A stretch of 12,972 nucleotides of DNA from DATBFX01 sp036558305 (lineage in GTDB: Bacteria; Chloroflexota; Chloroflexia; Thermomicrobiales; UBA6265). Location: positions 1-12,972 of the forward strand of contig DATBFX010000520.1 in the NCBI GenBank assembly GCA_036558305.1, given 5' to 3'. A program made the position numbers and the translations under genes. The notes beneath the pieces were generated by a model, which made no database searches, was not told the DNA's origin, and saw only the letters and a list, made by a program, of their open reading frames with translations. Within the stretch, counting starts at the first letter, position 1; each line of letters begins with the position of its first letter. Positions 1 through 8,165 of this stretch are shown here, piece after piece.

Positions 1-28
1 TGGGGGGTGAACGCGCCCCCCTCCGTCT

Positions 29-46
29 CCCCCCAGGATTGGGGGG
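29..46. terminator. C6/G6 hairpin downstream of the hydrolase gene
   Basis: A run of six C (29-34) pairs with a run of six G (41-46), extended by an A-T pair, around a very short loop. It lies about 45 bases past the minus-strand stop at 89-91. It could end transcription or protect the 3' end of the hydrolase mRNA. There is no T-tract, so a classical intrinsic terminator is not shown, and it may simply be part of a dispersed G/C-run palindrome. Confidence 0.35.
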
Positions 47-88
47 CCGGGGGGGCCGAAGCCGGGGGGGCCGAAGCCGGGGGGGCCG
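47..88. repeat. 15-bp G-rich tandem repeat after the hydrolase stop
   Basis: The unit CCGGGGGGGCCGAAG occurs at 47-61 and 62-76, then partially at 77-88, abutting the minus-strand stop codon at 89-91. Together with the G run at 41-46 it supplies four G runs of six or seven bases on the plus strand. The separating spacers are 2, 8 and 8 bases, so a G-quadruplex is possible. Function is unknown; slippage-prone repeat DNA is the simplest reading. Confidence 0.6.
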
Positions 89-1756
89 TCATCGCGGAAT
101 CACCGGCAGGAGCAGGTGGGAGGGGCGCTCCCCGTCGTGGAAGACCGTCTGGTGGGCGGTGCGCAACTCGGTTTCGGTGGCCAGTTCGCCGCCGGTGTTG
201 AGGTTGCGGGCGAAGCGGGGGAAATTGCTGCTGGAGACCTCGAGGCGAATCTGGTGTCCGGCTTTGAAGACGTTGCTGGTTTCCCAGAGATCGACGGTGT
301 ACTGGTAGACGCGGCCGGGCTCGACCGGGGTCGGGTGTTCGAGGGATTCGCGGTAGCGTGCGCGGACGATCCCCTCGCAGATGTTGATCGCGGCGCCGCG
401 CGGGTGGACGTCGACCAGGGTCGCGGTGAAGTCGGTATCCGGTCCGTCGGTTGCCGCGTAGAGCACGAAACGGATCGGGCCGGTGACCTCGGTGTCTTGG
501 TCCAGCGGAGGCGACGAGAAAACGAGGACGTCGTCGCGGCGTTCGACGGCGGAGCGATCGAGCGGTCCGCAATTCTCCCTAAACATGCTCTGCCCGCCGA
601 CGGTCGGCACCGGGTTGCAGGGGTCGTAGACGAAGGTATCGGACGGTTCGCCGGCGGGTGGGTTGGTGCTGAGGGTGCCGTCGCCGAAGCGGGAGTTCGC
701 GGCGCCGCCGCTGTGGAGGTAGAACTTCGTCCACTCGGTGCGGGCGAGGGGCCATTCGTGCTCGCCGCGCCAGACGTTCTCGCCCATCACGTAGAGCTGG
801 AGCGGGGCCTCTTCGTCGGTGCCGTTGTCGATCCCCTTCAGGCGTTGGTCGTACCAGCGGAGGTGGATCCCGACGACGTCGCCCTCGCCGTTGGCCGGGA
901 ACCCGACGTCGGTCCACTCGGCGACGGTGCCGAGCGGGTTGTGCTGCCAGGGGCCGACCATCAGTTTGGTCAGGCGGCGCGTCTGTTCGGATTTGGCGTG
1001 GGTGGACCACCCCTTGAAGCACTTGAACATCTCATGGACGAGGTTGTCGTACCACCCGGTCAGGAAGAGGGCGGGTTGATCGACGTCCTTGTAGCGGGTC
1101 TTCATGCTGTACGACCGCCAGTAGTCGTCGAAGGTGGGGTGAGTGAGGAAGAGTTTGTAGGCCGGCATCTCGGTCACGTCGTCGAGGGCCGAGATGAGGG
1201 GCAACCGCCGGTAGAGGGTGGCGCGGTCGACCAGCGGCCAACTGCTGGTGCGGTTGGTCCGCCGACCGATCCAACCGAGGTTGATCGCGTTCTGGAGTTG
1301 GAGCACGCCGTCGACGTAGAAGTGGCCGAAGTTGTCTTCCTGGTTGGCGGTCGGCACCAACGCCTTGACGTACTTGCTGTCGTAGGGCGCCGGCAGGATC
1401 TGCGTGAACCCGACGTAGGAGATGCCGAAGGTGCCGATCGTGCCGTTGCACCAGGGTTGCTGCCCGACCCATTGCTGGGTGTCGTAGCCGTCGAGCGGTT
1501 CGCACAGGTAGGGTTCCCACACCCCGTCCGAGTCGTACCGCCCCCGGCAATCCTGGAGCACCACCGCGTAGCCGTTCCGCGCGAACCGGTGCGCCCAGCC
1601 GACGTAGCGATCCTGCTCGTTATCGTAGATCGTCCGACACAGCAGGGTCGGAAACGGCCCGCCGGCCAGCGGCCGGTAGAGATCGGCCGACAGGACAACC
1701 CCGTCCCGCATCGGCACCTTCACATCGTGTTCGATCCAAACGTCGTCGAATGACAT
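89..1756 (-). CDS. CocE/NonD family serine hydrolase (X-Pro dipeptidyl-peptidase-like, S15)
   Basis: A 555-residue alpha/beta hydrolase of the family that includes cocaine esterase, glutaryl-7-ACA acylase and alpha-amino-acid ester hydrolase; it should cleave an ester or amide bond. The N-terminal catalytic domain carries the nucleophile motif GISYVG with Ser113, Asp237 in GWYDN and His272 in GPWQH. Tyr44 matches the oxyanion tyrosine position of CocE. Residues from about 315 form the C-terminal beta-rich jelly-roll domain (X-Pro dipeptidyl-peptidase C-terminal type). Length is normal for the family. No signal peptide is visible, so it is probably cytoplasmic. The ATG is supported by AAGGAG five bases upstream. 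It follows the binding-protein gene by 97 bases, suggesting it acts on what that transporter imports. The exact substrate cannot be read from sequence. Confidence 0.92.
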   Translation of the reverse strand: MSFDDVWIEHDVKVPMRDGVVLSADLYRPLAGGPFPTLLCRTIYDNEQDRYVGWAHRFARNGYAVVLQDCRGRYDSDGVWEPYLCEPLDGYDTQQWVGQQPWCNGTIGTFGISYVGFTQILPAPYDSKYVKALVPTANQEDNFGHFYVDGVLQLQNAINLGWIGRRTNRTSSWPLVDRATLYRRLPLISALDDVTEMPAYKLFLTHPTFDDYWRSYSMKTRYKDVDQPALFLTGWYDNLVHEMFKCFKGWSTHAKSEQTRRLTKLMVGPWQHNPLGTVAEWTDVGFPANGEGDVVGIHLRWYDQRLKGIDNGTDEEAPLQLYVMGENVWRGEHEWPLARTEWTKFYLHSGGAANSRFGDGTLSTNPPAGEPSDTFVYDPCNPVPTVGGQSMFRENCGPLDRSAVERRDDVLVFSSPPLDQDTEVTGPIRFVLYAATDGPDTDFTATLVDVHPRGAAINICEGIVRARYRESLEHPTPVEPGRVYQYTVDLWETSNVFKAGHQIRLEVSSSNFPRFARNLNTGGELATETELRTAHQTVFHDGERPSHLLLPVIPR

Positions 1757-1773
1757 GCGTGCTCCTTGACACG

Positions 1774-1853
1774 AGGCGGAAGGCGGGGAGAACGATCCTC
1801 AGTCCTCGCTCGTGCCCGGCCCCTCTCCCGCCTTCCGCCCTCCGCCTTCCGCC
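1774..1853. repeat. GGCGGAR heptad repeat with inverted arm (copy 1)
   Basis: On the minus strand, four 7-bp units of the form GGCGGAA/GGCGGAG (plus-strand positions 1826-1853) begin directly after the TAG stop of the binding-protein gene. After a spacer, two units recur in inverted orientation (1775-1788), so the transcript could fold into a long G/C hairpin. The inverted arm ends just upstream of the Shine-Dalgarno of the hydrolase. A second copy with the same architecture lies at 12607-12669. It may attenuate transcription or stabilise the upstream mRNA; no U-tract is present. Confidence 0.75.
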
Positions 1854-3470
1854 CTACTGTTCGATCCAGGCGACGCGGTAATTGAGCGCGCCGTCGTCGT
1901 CGTAGAGACCGTGGACTTTGGTCAGACCGGCGTGGGTGAAGGCGCGGGCGCAGGTGATGACGGCCGGCACGTCGCGCTGCCAGATGTCCTGGTACTTGAA
2001 GTATTCGGTTTTGCGGGCGTCGGTGTCGAAGACCTGGCCGCCGGCCTTGGCGGCGTCGGCGAGCTCCTGGTCGCAGAAGTGGGAGCCGAAGTGGGTCTTG
2101 CACCCCCAGGCCGCGAGCGGGATCGCCGGCTCCGGTGGCGTGACCGAGATGTTGACGGTGAAGGCGTTGCCGTCGTTGCCGTCGCCCCAGGGGTCCTGCG
2201 TCCCCAACTTGATGCGGGAGAACCAGGTCGTGAGGTCGGTGAACTCGAGCGTCAGCTTGATCCCGATCTCGTTGAGGTTGCGTTCCATCACCTGCGAGAT
2301 CGGTTTGAACTGCGGTGTCTCGTTGTAGCCGAGGAATTTCAACTCGGTGACACCGGCCGCCGAGAAGAGTTGCTTCGCCGTCGCCGGATCGCGCGGGATG
2401 TCGGCGATCTCGGTGTTCTCGGCCCAGGAACCCGGGGGGATGAGGTTGTTGTTGAGCCGGGCGTTGGCGAGACCGAAGTAGCCGGCCTGGTTGATCTCTT
2501 CTTTGTCGAGCGCCAGCATCAGGGCCTTGCGGACATTCGGGTCGTCGAACGGCGGGGCGTCGCCCTGGACGAAGTACTCGTCGTAGGTGGTGTTGAACGG
2601 AGAGGGAACGAGTTGGATCTCCTTGACGCTTTGCGCCTGGACCTGGATCTGGTTCGGCATCTGCCAGAAACCGTGGACGGTGCCGGTCGAGAGGGCGTTG
2701 AAGAGGGCATTGGTGTCGGTCAGGGTGCGGATGCTGACGGCGTCGACGTAGGGAAGGGGCTGCCCGTCGTCGCCGGTCTCCCAGTAGTCCGGGTTCTTGT
2801 CGAGGTCGAGTTTTTCGCCCGAGAGGTATTGCTTGAGTTTGAACGGGCCGGTGCCGATCGGGTTGGTCGCGATCTGGTCGACGTTCTCCTTGGCGACGAC
2901 GGCGACCGGGCAGAGCGCGGCGGCGAGGGCGGCGTACGGTTCGGAGGTGGTCACCTTGACCGTCGCCGGATCGACGACGTCGACCTGGGAGACCGGCGTC
3001 AGGACGCTGGCGAGGTTCGAACCCTGTTCGGGATCGCGGACCCGGTCGAGACTGAACTTGACGTCGTCGGCCGTGAGGGCGCGGCCGTTGTGGAATTTGA
3101 CGTTTTGCCGCAGCTTGAACGTCCAGCTCAAGCCGTCCGCGGCGACGTCCCAGGACTCGGCGAGGAACGGCTGCGGGATACCCTGGTCGTCGTAGCGGGA
3201 GAGGAAACTGAAGAGACCGACCCAGGAGTTGCGGTTGTTCCGCAGACCGGTCTTGTGGGGATCGAGGGTCTGGATTTGTTGGGCGGTGCCGATGATCAGC
3301 GTACCGCCGCGCGTGATCGTGGTCTGGCCGCGGGCGCCGCGCAGGCCGAGGGCGGGCGCGAGCGCCGCCGCGCCGACGCGGGCGGCGCCGGTCTGGAGGA
3401 GGCGCCGCCGCGAGAGTCCGGCGTTCGTCGTGGGGTCGGTGATCTGCCGCATGGACCGTCGATTCGCCAT
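1854..3470 (-). CDS. ABC transporter substrate-binding protein, SBP_bac_5 family, Tat-exported
   Basis: A 538-residue extracytoplasmic oligopeptide/dipeptide-type binding protein. The N-terminus has a twin-arginine signal (SRRRLLQ, residues 20-26) followed by an Ala-rich hydrophobic stretch ending near residue 49. No lipobox Cys is present, so membrane anchoring is not by lipidation, or the protein is free. The family signature spans residues 103-144, with LAESW, a W-x-F-x-L-R strand, the FHNGR loop and the TADDVKFS segment. The start is supported by GGGAGGAA five bases before ATG. It sits third in a minus-strand cassette after two cognate permeases, 95 bases from the second, with a hairpin between them. 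The ligand is unknown: the family binds peptides, nickel, glutathione, opines and oligosaccharides. Tat export implies that folding occurs before secretion. Confidence 0.92.
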   Translation of the reverse strand: MANRRSMRQITDPTTNAGLSRRRLLQTGAARVGAAALAPALGLRGARGQTTITRGGTLIIGTAQQIQTLDPHKTGLRNNRNSWVGLFSFLSRYDDQGIPQPFLAESWDVAADGLSWTFKLRQNVKFHNGRALTADDVKFSLDRVRDPEQGSNLASVLTPVSQVDVVDPATVKVTTSEPYAALAAALCPVAVVAKENVDQIATNPIGTGPFKLKQYLSGEKLDLDKNPDYWETGDDGQPLPYVDAVSIRTLTDTNALFNALSTGTVHGFWQMPNQIQVQAQSVKEIQLVPSPFNTTYDEYFVQGDAPPFDDPNVRKALMLALDKEEINQAGYFGLANARLNNNLIPPGSWAENTEIADIPRDPATAKQLFSAAGVTELKFLGYNETPQFKPISQVMERNLNEIGIKLTLEFTDLTTWFSRIKLGTQDPWGDGNDGNAFTVNISVTPPEPAIPLAAWGCKTHFGSHFCDQELADAAKAGGQVFDTDARKTEYFKYQDIWQRDVPAVITCARAFTHAGLTKVHGLYDDDGALNYRVAWIEQ

Positions 3471-3521
3471 CGGGTTCCTCCCTTCGCGTCGCGCTGCCGA
3501 CGTGCCGACCGTTTGCCCGCT

Positions 3522-3544
3522 CCGGCACCCGCCGTGGGTGCCGG
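3522..3544. promoter_or_regulatory. 9-bp stem-loop between dppC-like permease and binding-protein genes
   Basis: CCGGCACCC (3522-3530) pairs perfectly with GGGTGCCGG (3536-3544) around a five-base loop. It is transcribed between the permease stop and the binding-protein start. No U-tract follows, so it is more likely an mRNA-processing or differential-expression element than a full terminator. This reading is inference. Confidence 0.45.
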
Positions 3545-3565
3545 TTTACCCCTCCCTTCCCCGTT

Positions 3566-4546
3566 TCAGCGACCCGTTTGGGCGTCGATCCGCCGCAGGC
3601 GGGGATCGAGCGCGTCGCGCAGGCTGTCGCCGAGCACGTTCAACGACCAGACCAGGGCGAAGATGAAGAGCCCCGGAAAGGTGACGTACCAACCGGAGAG
3701 ACCGACGAAACCGTAGCCGGAGGAGAGGAGCGTCCCGAGCGAGGCGCGCGGCGGCTGAATCCCGAGTCCGACGTAGCTCATGAACGCCTCGATCAGGATC
3801 GCCAGGGTCATGCCGAGGGTGAGTTGGATCAGGATCGTCGAGAGGGTATTGGGGAGGACGTGGCGCAGCATCACCCGCACCTCGCCGGCACCGAGGGCGC
3901 GGGCGGCGAGCACGTAGTCCTTCCCCTCCTCGACGAGCGCCTCGGCCCGGATGATGCGGATCGTCGCCGGGATCAAGGTGATGGCGAGGGCGAGGAGCAG
4001 GGTCGACATACTCGTCCCGAGCGAGGTGACGATCGCGAGGGCGAGCAGGAGGTAGGGAATCGCCAGCAGACCGTCGGTCAGGCGCATGATGACGACGTCG
4101 ACGAAACCGCCGCGCAGGCCGGCCAGCAGACCGAGGGGGATGGCGACGAGTCCGCCCAAAAGCGTCGCGCCGAGGCCGACCAGGAGCGAGATGCGGCTGG
4201 CGTAGAGGATGTTGCTGAGGAGGTCGCGGCCGAGTTCGTCCGTGCCCAGCAGGTGACGACCGCTCGGACCGGCAAGCCGGCTCTTGATGTCGATCGCCAG
4301 CGGATCGTACGGCGAGATCACCGGCGCCAAGACCGCTCCTCCGACCAGCAAGACGAGGATGACGACCGCGACGACGCGGACGGGCGAGGCGACGAGTTGC
4401 CGCCAGTTGGCGAACCGGGGGCGGCGCGCGCCGCCCGCGACGGCCAGCGCCTCGGCACCGGCGTGCTCCCTATGCGCCAGGTCGGACACCGGCGGGGTCG
4501 ACGATTGCGCAAGCGACGGCACCTCGGACGAACTCACCGGCCGCAC
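3566..4546 (-). CDS. dppC-like: ABC transporter permease, DppC/OppC type
   Basis: A 326-residue inner-membrane permease. The cytoplasmic N-terminus (about 55 residues) precedes a first membrane helix near 57-77. The signature HLLGTDELGRDLLSNILYAS (residues 98-117) then leads into the BPD_transp_1 domain. The EAA coupling loop is near residues 208-233 (DYVLAARALGAGE followed by LRHVLPN). The C-terminus NVLGDSLRDALDPRLR is typical of OppC. The predicted start is a GTG four bases after the upstream permease stop, with no good Shine-Dalgarno, so translational coupling is likely. A later start is possible because residues 1-45 are low complexity. It should pair with the DppB-like neighbour to form the channel. 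Confidence 0.92.
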   Translation of the reverse strand: MRPVSSSEVPSLAQSSTPPVSDLAHREHAGAEALAVAGGARRPRFANWRQLVASPVRVVAVVILVLLVGGAVLAPVISPYDPLAIDIKSRLAGPSGRHLLGTDELGRDLLSNILYASRISLLVGLGATLLGGLVAIPLGLLAGLRGGFVDVVIMRLTDGLLAIPYLLLALAIVTSLGTSMSTLLLALAITLIPATIRIIRAEALVEEGKDYVLAARALGAGEVRVMLRHVLPNTLSTILIQLTLGMTLAILIEAFMSYVGLGIQPPRASLGTLLSSGYGFVGLSGWYVTFPGLFIFALVWSLNVLGDSLRDALDPRLRRIDAQTGR

Positions 4547-4550
4547 CGTT

Positions 4551-5501
4551 TCAGTTCAACCGGACCCGCGGGTCGAGCACCGCGTAGAGGAGATCGACGA
4601 TCAGGTTGACGAGCACGAAGATCGCGGCGATGGTGACGACCGTGCTCTGGACGACGACGTAGTCGCGCGAGAGGACCGCCTTGAGGGCGAACCAGCCGAT
4701 ACCGGGCCAGCCGAAGACCCACTCGATCATGACGCTGCCGCCGACGAGGTAGGCGAACTGGAGCCCGATCCAGGTGACGGTCGGGATCAGGGCGTTGCGC
4801 AGGGCGTGGCGGTAGACGACGGTCCGTTCGATCAGCCCCTTCGCCCGTGCGGTGCGGACGTAGTCCTCGCTCAGCACGTTGAGCATGCTGGAGCGGAGGA
4901 ACCGCATGGTCGGCGCCGCGACGAGGATGGCCAGGGTCGACGCCGGCAGGATCAGCAACCGCAGGTTCTCGACGGGGTCCTCGGCGAACGAGACGTAACC
5001 GCTCGGCGGCAACCACTTCAGGTGGACCGCGAAAACCAGGACGATGAGCATCGCCAGCCAGAAACCGGGCATGGCGATGCCGGCGGTAACGAAGGTGGTC
5101 GTCAGGTGGTCGATCCAGGAACCGCGCCGGAGCGCCGAGAGGACGCCGGCCGGGACCGAGATTGCCAGGGCGAGCAGCGTCGCCGCGAGCGCCAGTTCCA
5201 GCGATGCCGGCAACCGCCGCGCCAGCAACGTCCCGACCGAGGCCTGACTGATGTAGGAGTGGCCGAAGTCGCCCCGCGCCAGATCGGCGAGCCACATCAG
5301 GTATTGGTTGGGGAGGGATTTGTCCAACCCCATCTCGTGGCGGACCGAGGCCAGCAGTTCCGGCGTCACCCCGTAGACGTTGCCGAGCATCGACTGCGCC
5401 GGGTCGCCCGGCGTCGCCCGCATGATCGCGAAGACGACGAGCGAGACCAGGAACAGGGTGAGCAGCGCCTGGGCCAACCTGCGCGCGACGTACGCCCCCA
5501 C
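4551..5501 (-). CDS. dppB-like: ABC transporter permease, DppB/OppB type
   Basis: A 316-residue permease. The chosen start is GTG at 5501 with GGAG six bases upstream, giving the usual N-terminus VGAYVARRLAQALL that leads straight into the first membrane helix. The frame stays open up to 5714, but those extra 71 codons run through a palindromic repeat (5539-5648) and should not be annotated. Six helices are visible, at about 8-28, 103-124, 138-160, 183-200, 247-268 and 284-306. The EAA loop is at 213-241 (DYVRTARAKG then HALRNALIP), and the C-terminus LLYAVLDPRVRL is the family hallmark. It is first in the transport cassette, upstream of the DppC-like gene. No ATP-binding subunit is present in the window. 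Confidence 0.92.
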   Translation of the reverse strand: MGAYVARRLAQALLTLFLVSLVVFAIMRATPGDPAQSMLGNVYGVTPELLASVRHEMGLDKSLPNQYLMWLADLARGDFGHSYISQASVGTLLARRLPASLELALAATLLALAISVPAGVLSALRRGSWIDHLTTTFVTAGIAMPGFWLAMLIVLVFAVHLKWLPPSGYVSFAEDPVENLRLLILPASTLAILVAAPTMRFLRSSMLNVLSEDYVRTARAKGLIERTVVYRHALRNALIPTVTWIGLQFAYLVGGSVMIEWVFGWPGIGWFALKAVLSRDYVVVQSTVVTIAAIFVLVNLIVDLLYAVLDPRVRLN

Positions 5502-5538
5502 GGTCCGCTCCGATCCCGACGAGCCGGCACGCTTCTTT

Positions 5539-5648
5539 CCGTCATTCCGAGCTTGTCGAGGAATCTCTCTCCGCCAAAAGCAGCATGCCCGCGAGACGAC
5601 GCCTCCGCTGCGCTCCGGGAGAGGCCTCGGCTTCGCTCGGAATGACGG
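5539..5648. repeat. Palindromic dispersed element upstream of dppB-like gene
   Basis: A perfect 14-bp inverted repeat bounds the element: CCGTCATTCCGAGC at 5539-5552 and its complement at 5635-5648. An imperfect inner stem follows (AGGAATCTCTC against GAGAGGCCT). A third degenerate copy of the end, GCTCGGAACGACGG, lies at 5655-5668. The element sits in the 258-base gap between the PucR-type regulator and the permease, in the likely 5' leader of the transporter mRNA. It looks like a REP/MITE-type intergenic repeat that could fold into an RNA hairpin. A weak -10-like GATAAA (minus strand, 5688-5693) lies just upstream. Confidence 0.7.
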
Positions 5649-5759
5649 ATTGTTGCTCGGAACGACGGCTGGCCGATGGATGGCGAGTTTATCGACCGAC
5701 GGAGGACCAAACAACGGTCGTATGTCTCAAGCGATCGTGGATTGACCTGGATGGTTGTC

Positions 5760-7160
5760 TCAGTGCAGTCCGGTCTGCCCGGCGACGCGGGCGATTTCGA
5801 GGGCGATCTGGAGGTCCAGACGGGTCTTGGCGTCGCCGAGGTCGATCTCCGCGAGTTGCGCGATCCGGTCCAGGCGGCCCTTCAGGGTGTTGAGGTGGAT
5901 GCCGAGGCGCCTGGCGGTGGCGCGGAAGGCACCCCCTTCGGCCAGGTAGGTGTCCAGGGTATCGACGAGGCGAGTGCCGCGGCGGGCATCGTAGGCGAAC
6001 AGGGAGCCGAGCAGGCGATCGGCGAACCGGCGGAGTTCGTCGGCATCCTCGCGGCGGAAGAGGAGCCCGTACAGTCCGAGGTCCTCCAACGCAACGGTCT
6101 GGTCGCGCCGCTGGAGACCGCGGGCGACGTCGAGCGCGCGCCGCGCCTCGGCGTAGCGAACCGGGAAATCGTCGAGCGAGCGGCAGACGCCGCTGACGGC
6201 AACCGTGGTCGTCGCGCCGGGCAGCATCCGTGCCGTTTCCCGGCGCAGCTCGTCGGCGAGATCGCTCGGACCGTTCGTGCGGGCGCCGGGCACGGTCGCG
6301 GCCGGATGGAGGACGACGATGCTTTCGCCCTGGACGGCGACGATCCCGCCCGGCAGGAGTTGGCGGACGCGGCGCCGGATCACCTCGAAGAGTTTCTGGT
6401 GGGCGGCGACCGGGTTGGCGGCGTCGGCCGCGGCGCAAAGCGCCGGTGCGTCGTCCGTGCCGACGAGGAGGACGATCCAGGACCGGAAGAGATCGACCCC
6501 GAGAAAACCGGCCCGGCTGACGACCGCGTCGCGGTTGGGGGAGCGGCCGGTGAGGAGATCGCCGAGGAAGTCGGTCATCAGGTGGAGTTCGGTTTCCAGC
6601 GCGACGCGGCGTTTCAGCAACTCCAGGGCGAGGAGTTTGGCGGCCTGCTCGAGCGTGGCGGGCAACGAATCGGCGAACGGGCGCTCTTCCAGCACGGTGA
6701 CGTAGCCGATGATCTCGTCGTTCGCGAGCACCGGCGCCATCAGGCGGCGCCGGTCCATCCCATGCTCGGGGAAGGCCGGGAACAGGGTCGGTTGCCGCCG
6801 CTCGCCGACGAGGCGGAAATGGGCGCCGACGTGCGGGTCGTCGAGCACGCGGCGCGGGGTGCCGCCGTGGGCGAGGGCTTCGCGCCGGTGGCGATCGCCG
6901 TGTTCGCCGCTCGGCGAACTGGCCAGGAGGTGGAAGAGCTGGTCGGCGAGGGCGACCGGGTTGCCGACTGCCGCGGCGAGGCGATCGACCATCGCGGCCA
7001 CCCCGCGCTCGGCGAGCGCGAGGTCGATGAGGTCGTTCTGGAGGGCGAGGGCGGCGCGCAGGGAATCGTTCTCGGCGATGAGATCGGCACCGCGCTGGTT
7101 TGCCGCGCCCCGGTAATCGGTCAAGACCGCAAGCGGCGAGACACCTTGCACGTCCGTCAT
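5760..7160 (-). CDS. PucR/CdaR-family helix-turn-helix transcriptional regulator
   Basis: A 466-residue protein. Residues about 40-190 form a PucR-like N-terminal sensor region, GAF-like in pattern with short helices then strands. Residues about 220-345 match the GGDEF-like middle domain, including SWIVLLVG and GESIVVLHP. The C-terminal PucR helix-turn-helix is at about 398-455, with DTLDTYLAEGG, ATARRLGIHLNTL and a final helix. ATG at 7160 is chosen because GGGAGG stands six bases upstream; the frame extends 28 codons further without a ribosome site. It lies upstream of the transporter/hydrolase cassette on the same strand, so it may activate that cassette in response to the substrate, which is inference from position. 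A small GCGCC/GGCGC hairpin (7230-7242) lies between it and rex. Confidence 0.88.
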   Translation of the reverse strand: MTDVQGVSPLAVLTDYRGAANQRGADLIAENDSLRAALALQNDLIDLALAERGVAAMVDRLAAAVGNPVALADQLFHLLASSPSGEHGDRHRREALAHGGTPRRVLDDPHVGAHFRLVGERRQPTLFPAFPEHGMDRRRLMAPVLANDEIIGYVTVLEERPFADSLPATLEQAAKLLALELLKRRVALETELHLMTDFLGDLLTGRSPNRDAVVSRAGFLGVDLFRSWIVLLVGTDDAPALCAAADAANPVAAHQKLFEVIRRRVRQLLPGGIVAVQGESIVVLHPAATVPGARTNGPSDLADELRRETARMLPGATTTVAVSGVCRSLDDFPVRYAEARRALDVARGLQRRDQTVALEDLGLYGLLFRREDADELRRFADRLLGSLFAYDARRGTRLVDTLDTYLAEGGAFRATARRLGIHLNTLKGRLDRIAQLAEIDLGDAKTRLDLQIALEIARVAGQTGLH

Positions 7161-7298
7161 TGCCGACCTCCCGTTCTCGCGCGTCACCGGCCTGGCGAAC
7201 GGGCACGAGGTGCGCATTCTCGGGTATTGGCGCCGACGGCGCACGCCGGTCGCATCCCGGCGCGAGGGAGCGGATGGTCAGGCGGTCGGCCGGTGAGA

Positions 7299-8054
7299 TC
7301 AGTCGTCGAGGTAGTAGGTCATCGATTGCATGGCGCCGACGGGGTCGATCTCGCGGATGGTGACCTCGGGCGGCACCTTGAGGACGACGGGAGCGTAGTT
7401 GAGGATGGCCTGAATTCCGCCGGCGACCATCCGGTCGGCGACGTCCTGGGCCGCGGCGGCGGGGACGGCGACGATGCCGATCTTGATGCCGAGGCGGGCG
7501 ATTTCCGCGGCGATGCGGTCTGGGCGCTGAATGGTGAGACCGTCGACGGCCTGACCGACGTGCTCGTCGTTGCGGTCGAAGATGGCAACGATGCGGAAGG
7601 AGGAGGGAACGAACCCACGGTAGTGGGCGATGGCGCGGCCCAGGTTGCCGAAACCGGCGAGGGCGACGTCCCACTGGCGGTCGAGTTTGAGGATCTGGCC
7701 GATGGTATCGGCGAGGAATCCGACGTCGTAGCCCTTGCCCTGTTTACCGAATTTGCCGAAGTAGGAGAGATCGCGCCGGATCTGGGCGGCGGTGACGCCG
7801 ATGTGGTCGGCCAATTCGTCCGAGGAGACCGAGGCGATCCCGCGCTCCCGGAGCGCGCGCAGGGTACGGACGTAGATCGGCAGGCGACGGATGACGATGT
7901 CGGGGATCGCCTCGTCGGTGTCCGGGGTGCCGGCGCCGCGGCGACCGTTGCGGCCGAAGGCGACGCCGTTCTGGGAACCGCGCCGATCGAGTTCGTCTTG
8001 CGGGAGACCCGCCGGATCGTCTTTACCACGAAGCGCCGTGCGCATCTTGCTCAT
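7299..8054 (-). CDS. rex: Redox-sensing transcriptional repressor Rex
   Basis: Rex senses the NADH/NAD+ ratio and represses respiratory and fermentative genes when NADH is low. With ATG at 8054 the protein has 251 residues, longer than the usual 210-220 because of a charged, Gly-rich N-terminal extension of about 48 residues. The core then follows. The winged helix (about 54-108) contains RRLPIYVRTL, SSDELA, TAAQIRRDLSYFG and KGYDV. The Rossmann fold has GFGNLG (134-139) and IFD ending at Asp160. The C-terminal domain-swap helix is AMQSMTYYL. Another ATG three codons in (8045) is equally possible, and neither has a strong Shine-Dalgarno. It lies upstream of the PucR-type gene, 138 bases apart, and is divergent from the rhamnose mutarotase gene. 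A candidate Rex box lies 112 bases upstream of the start. Confidence 0.92.
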   Translation of the reverse strand: MSKMRTALRGKDDPAGLPQDELDRRGSQNGVAFGRNGRRGAGTPDTDEAIPDIVIRRLPIYVRTLRALRERGIASVSSDELADHIGVTAAQIRRDLSYFGKFGKQGKGYDVGFLADTIGQILKLDRQWDVALAGFGNLGRAIAHYRGFVPSSFRIVAIFDRNDEHVGQAVDGLTIQRPDRIAAEIARLGIKIGIVAVPAAAAQDVADRMVAGGIQAILNYAPVVLKVPPEVTIREIDPVGAMQSMTYYLDD

Positions 8055-8165
8055 CTTTGTCGACCGCGGCGGGTGTCGGCCTCGGTCCTCACCGGCAGGC
8101 GGGCGAGCCGCGCGCACGTCCGACTCGTCGCGTCACGCGGCGAAGGGAGAAAACCATTCCGACCC

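Noticed and set aside
116..1753. 545-residue plus-strand open frame
   Set aside because: Mirror of the CocE/NonD hydrolase, which has a complete catalytic triad on the minus strand.
1812..3716. 634-residue plus-strand open frame
   Set aside because: Antisense to the binding-protein gene, rich in Gly/Val/Asp repeats, with no domain. The minus-strand protein has a clear family signature, Tat signal and ribosome site.
7161..7244. 28-codon N-terminal extension of the PucR-type regulator
   Set aside because: The internal ATG at 7160 has GGGAGG at ideal spacing, whereas the upstream ATG has none.
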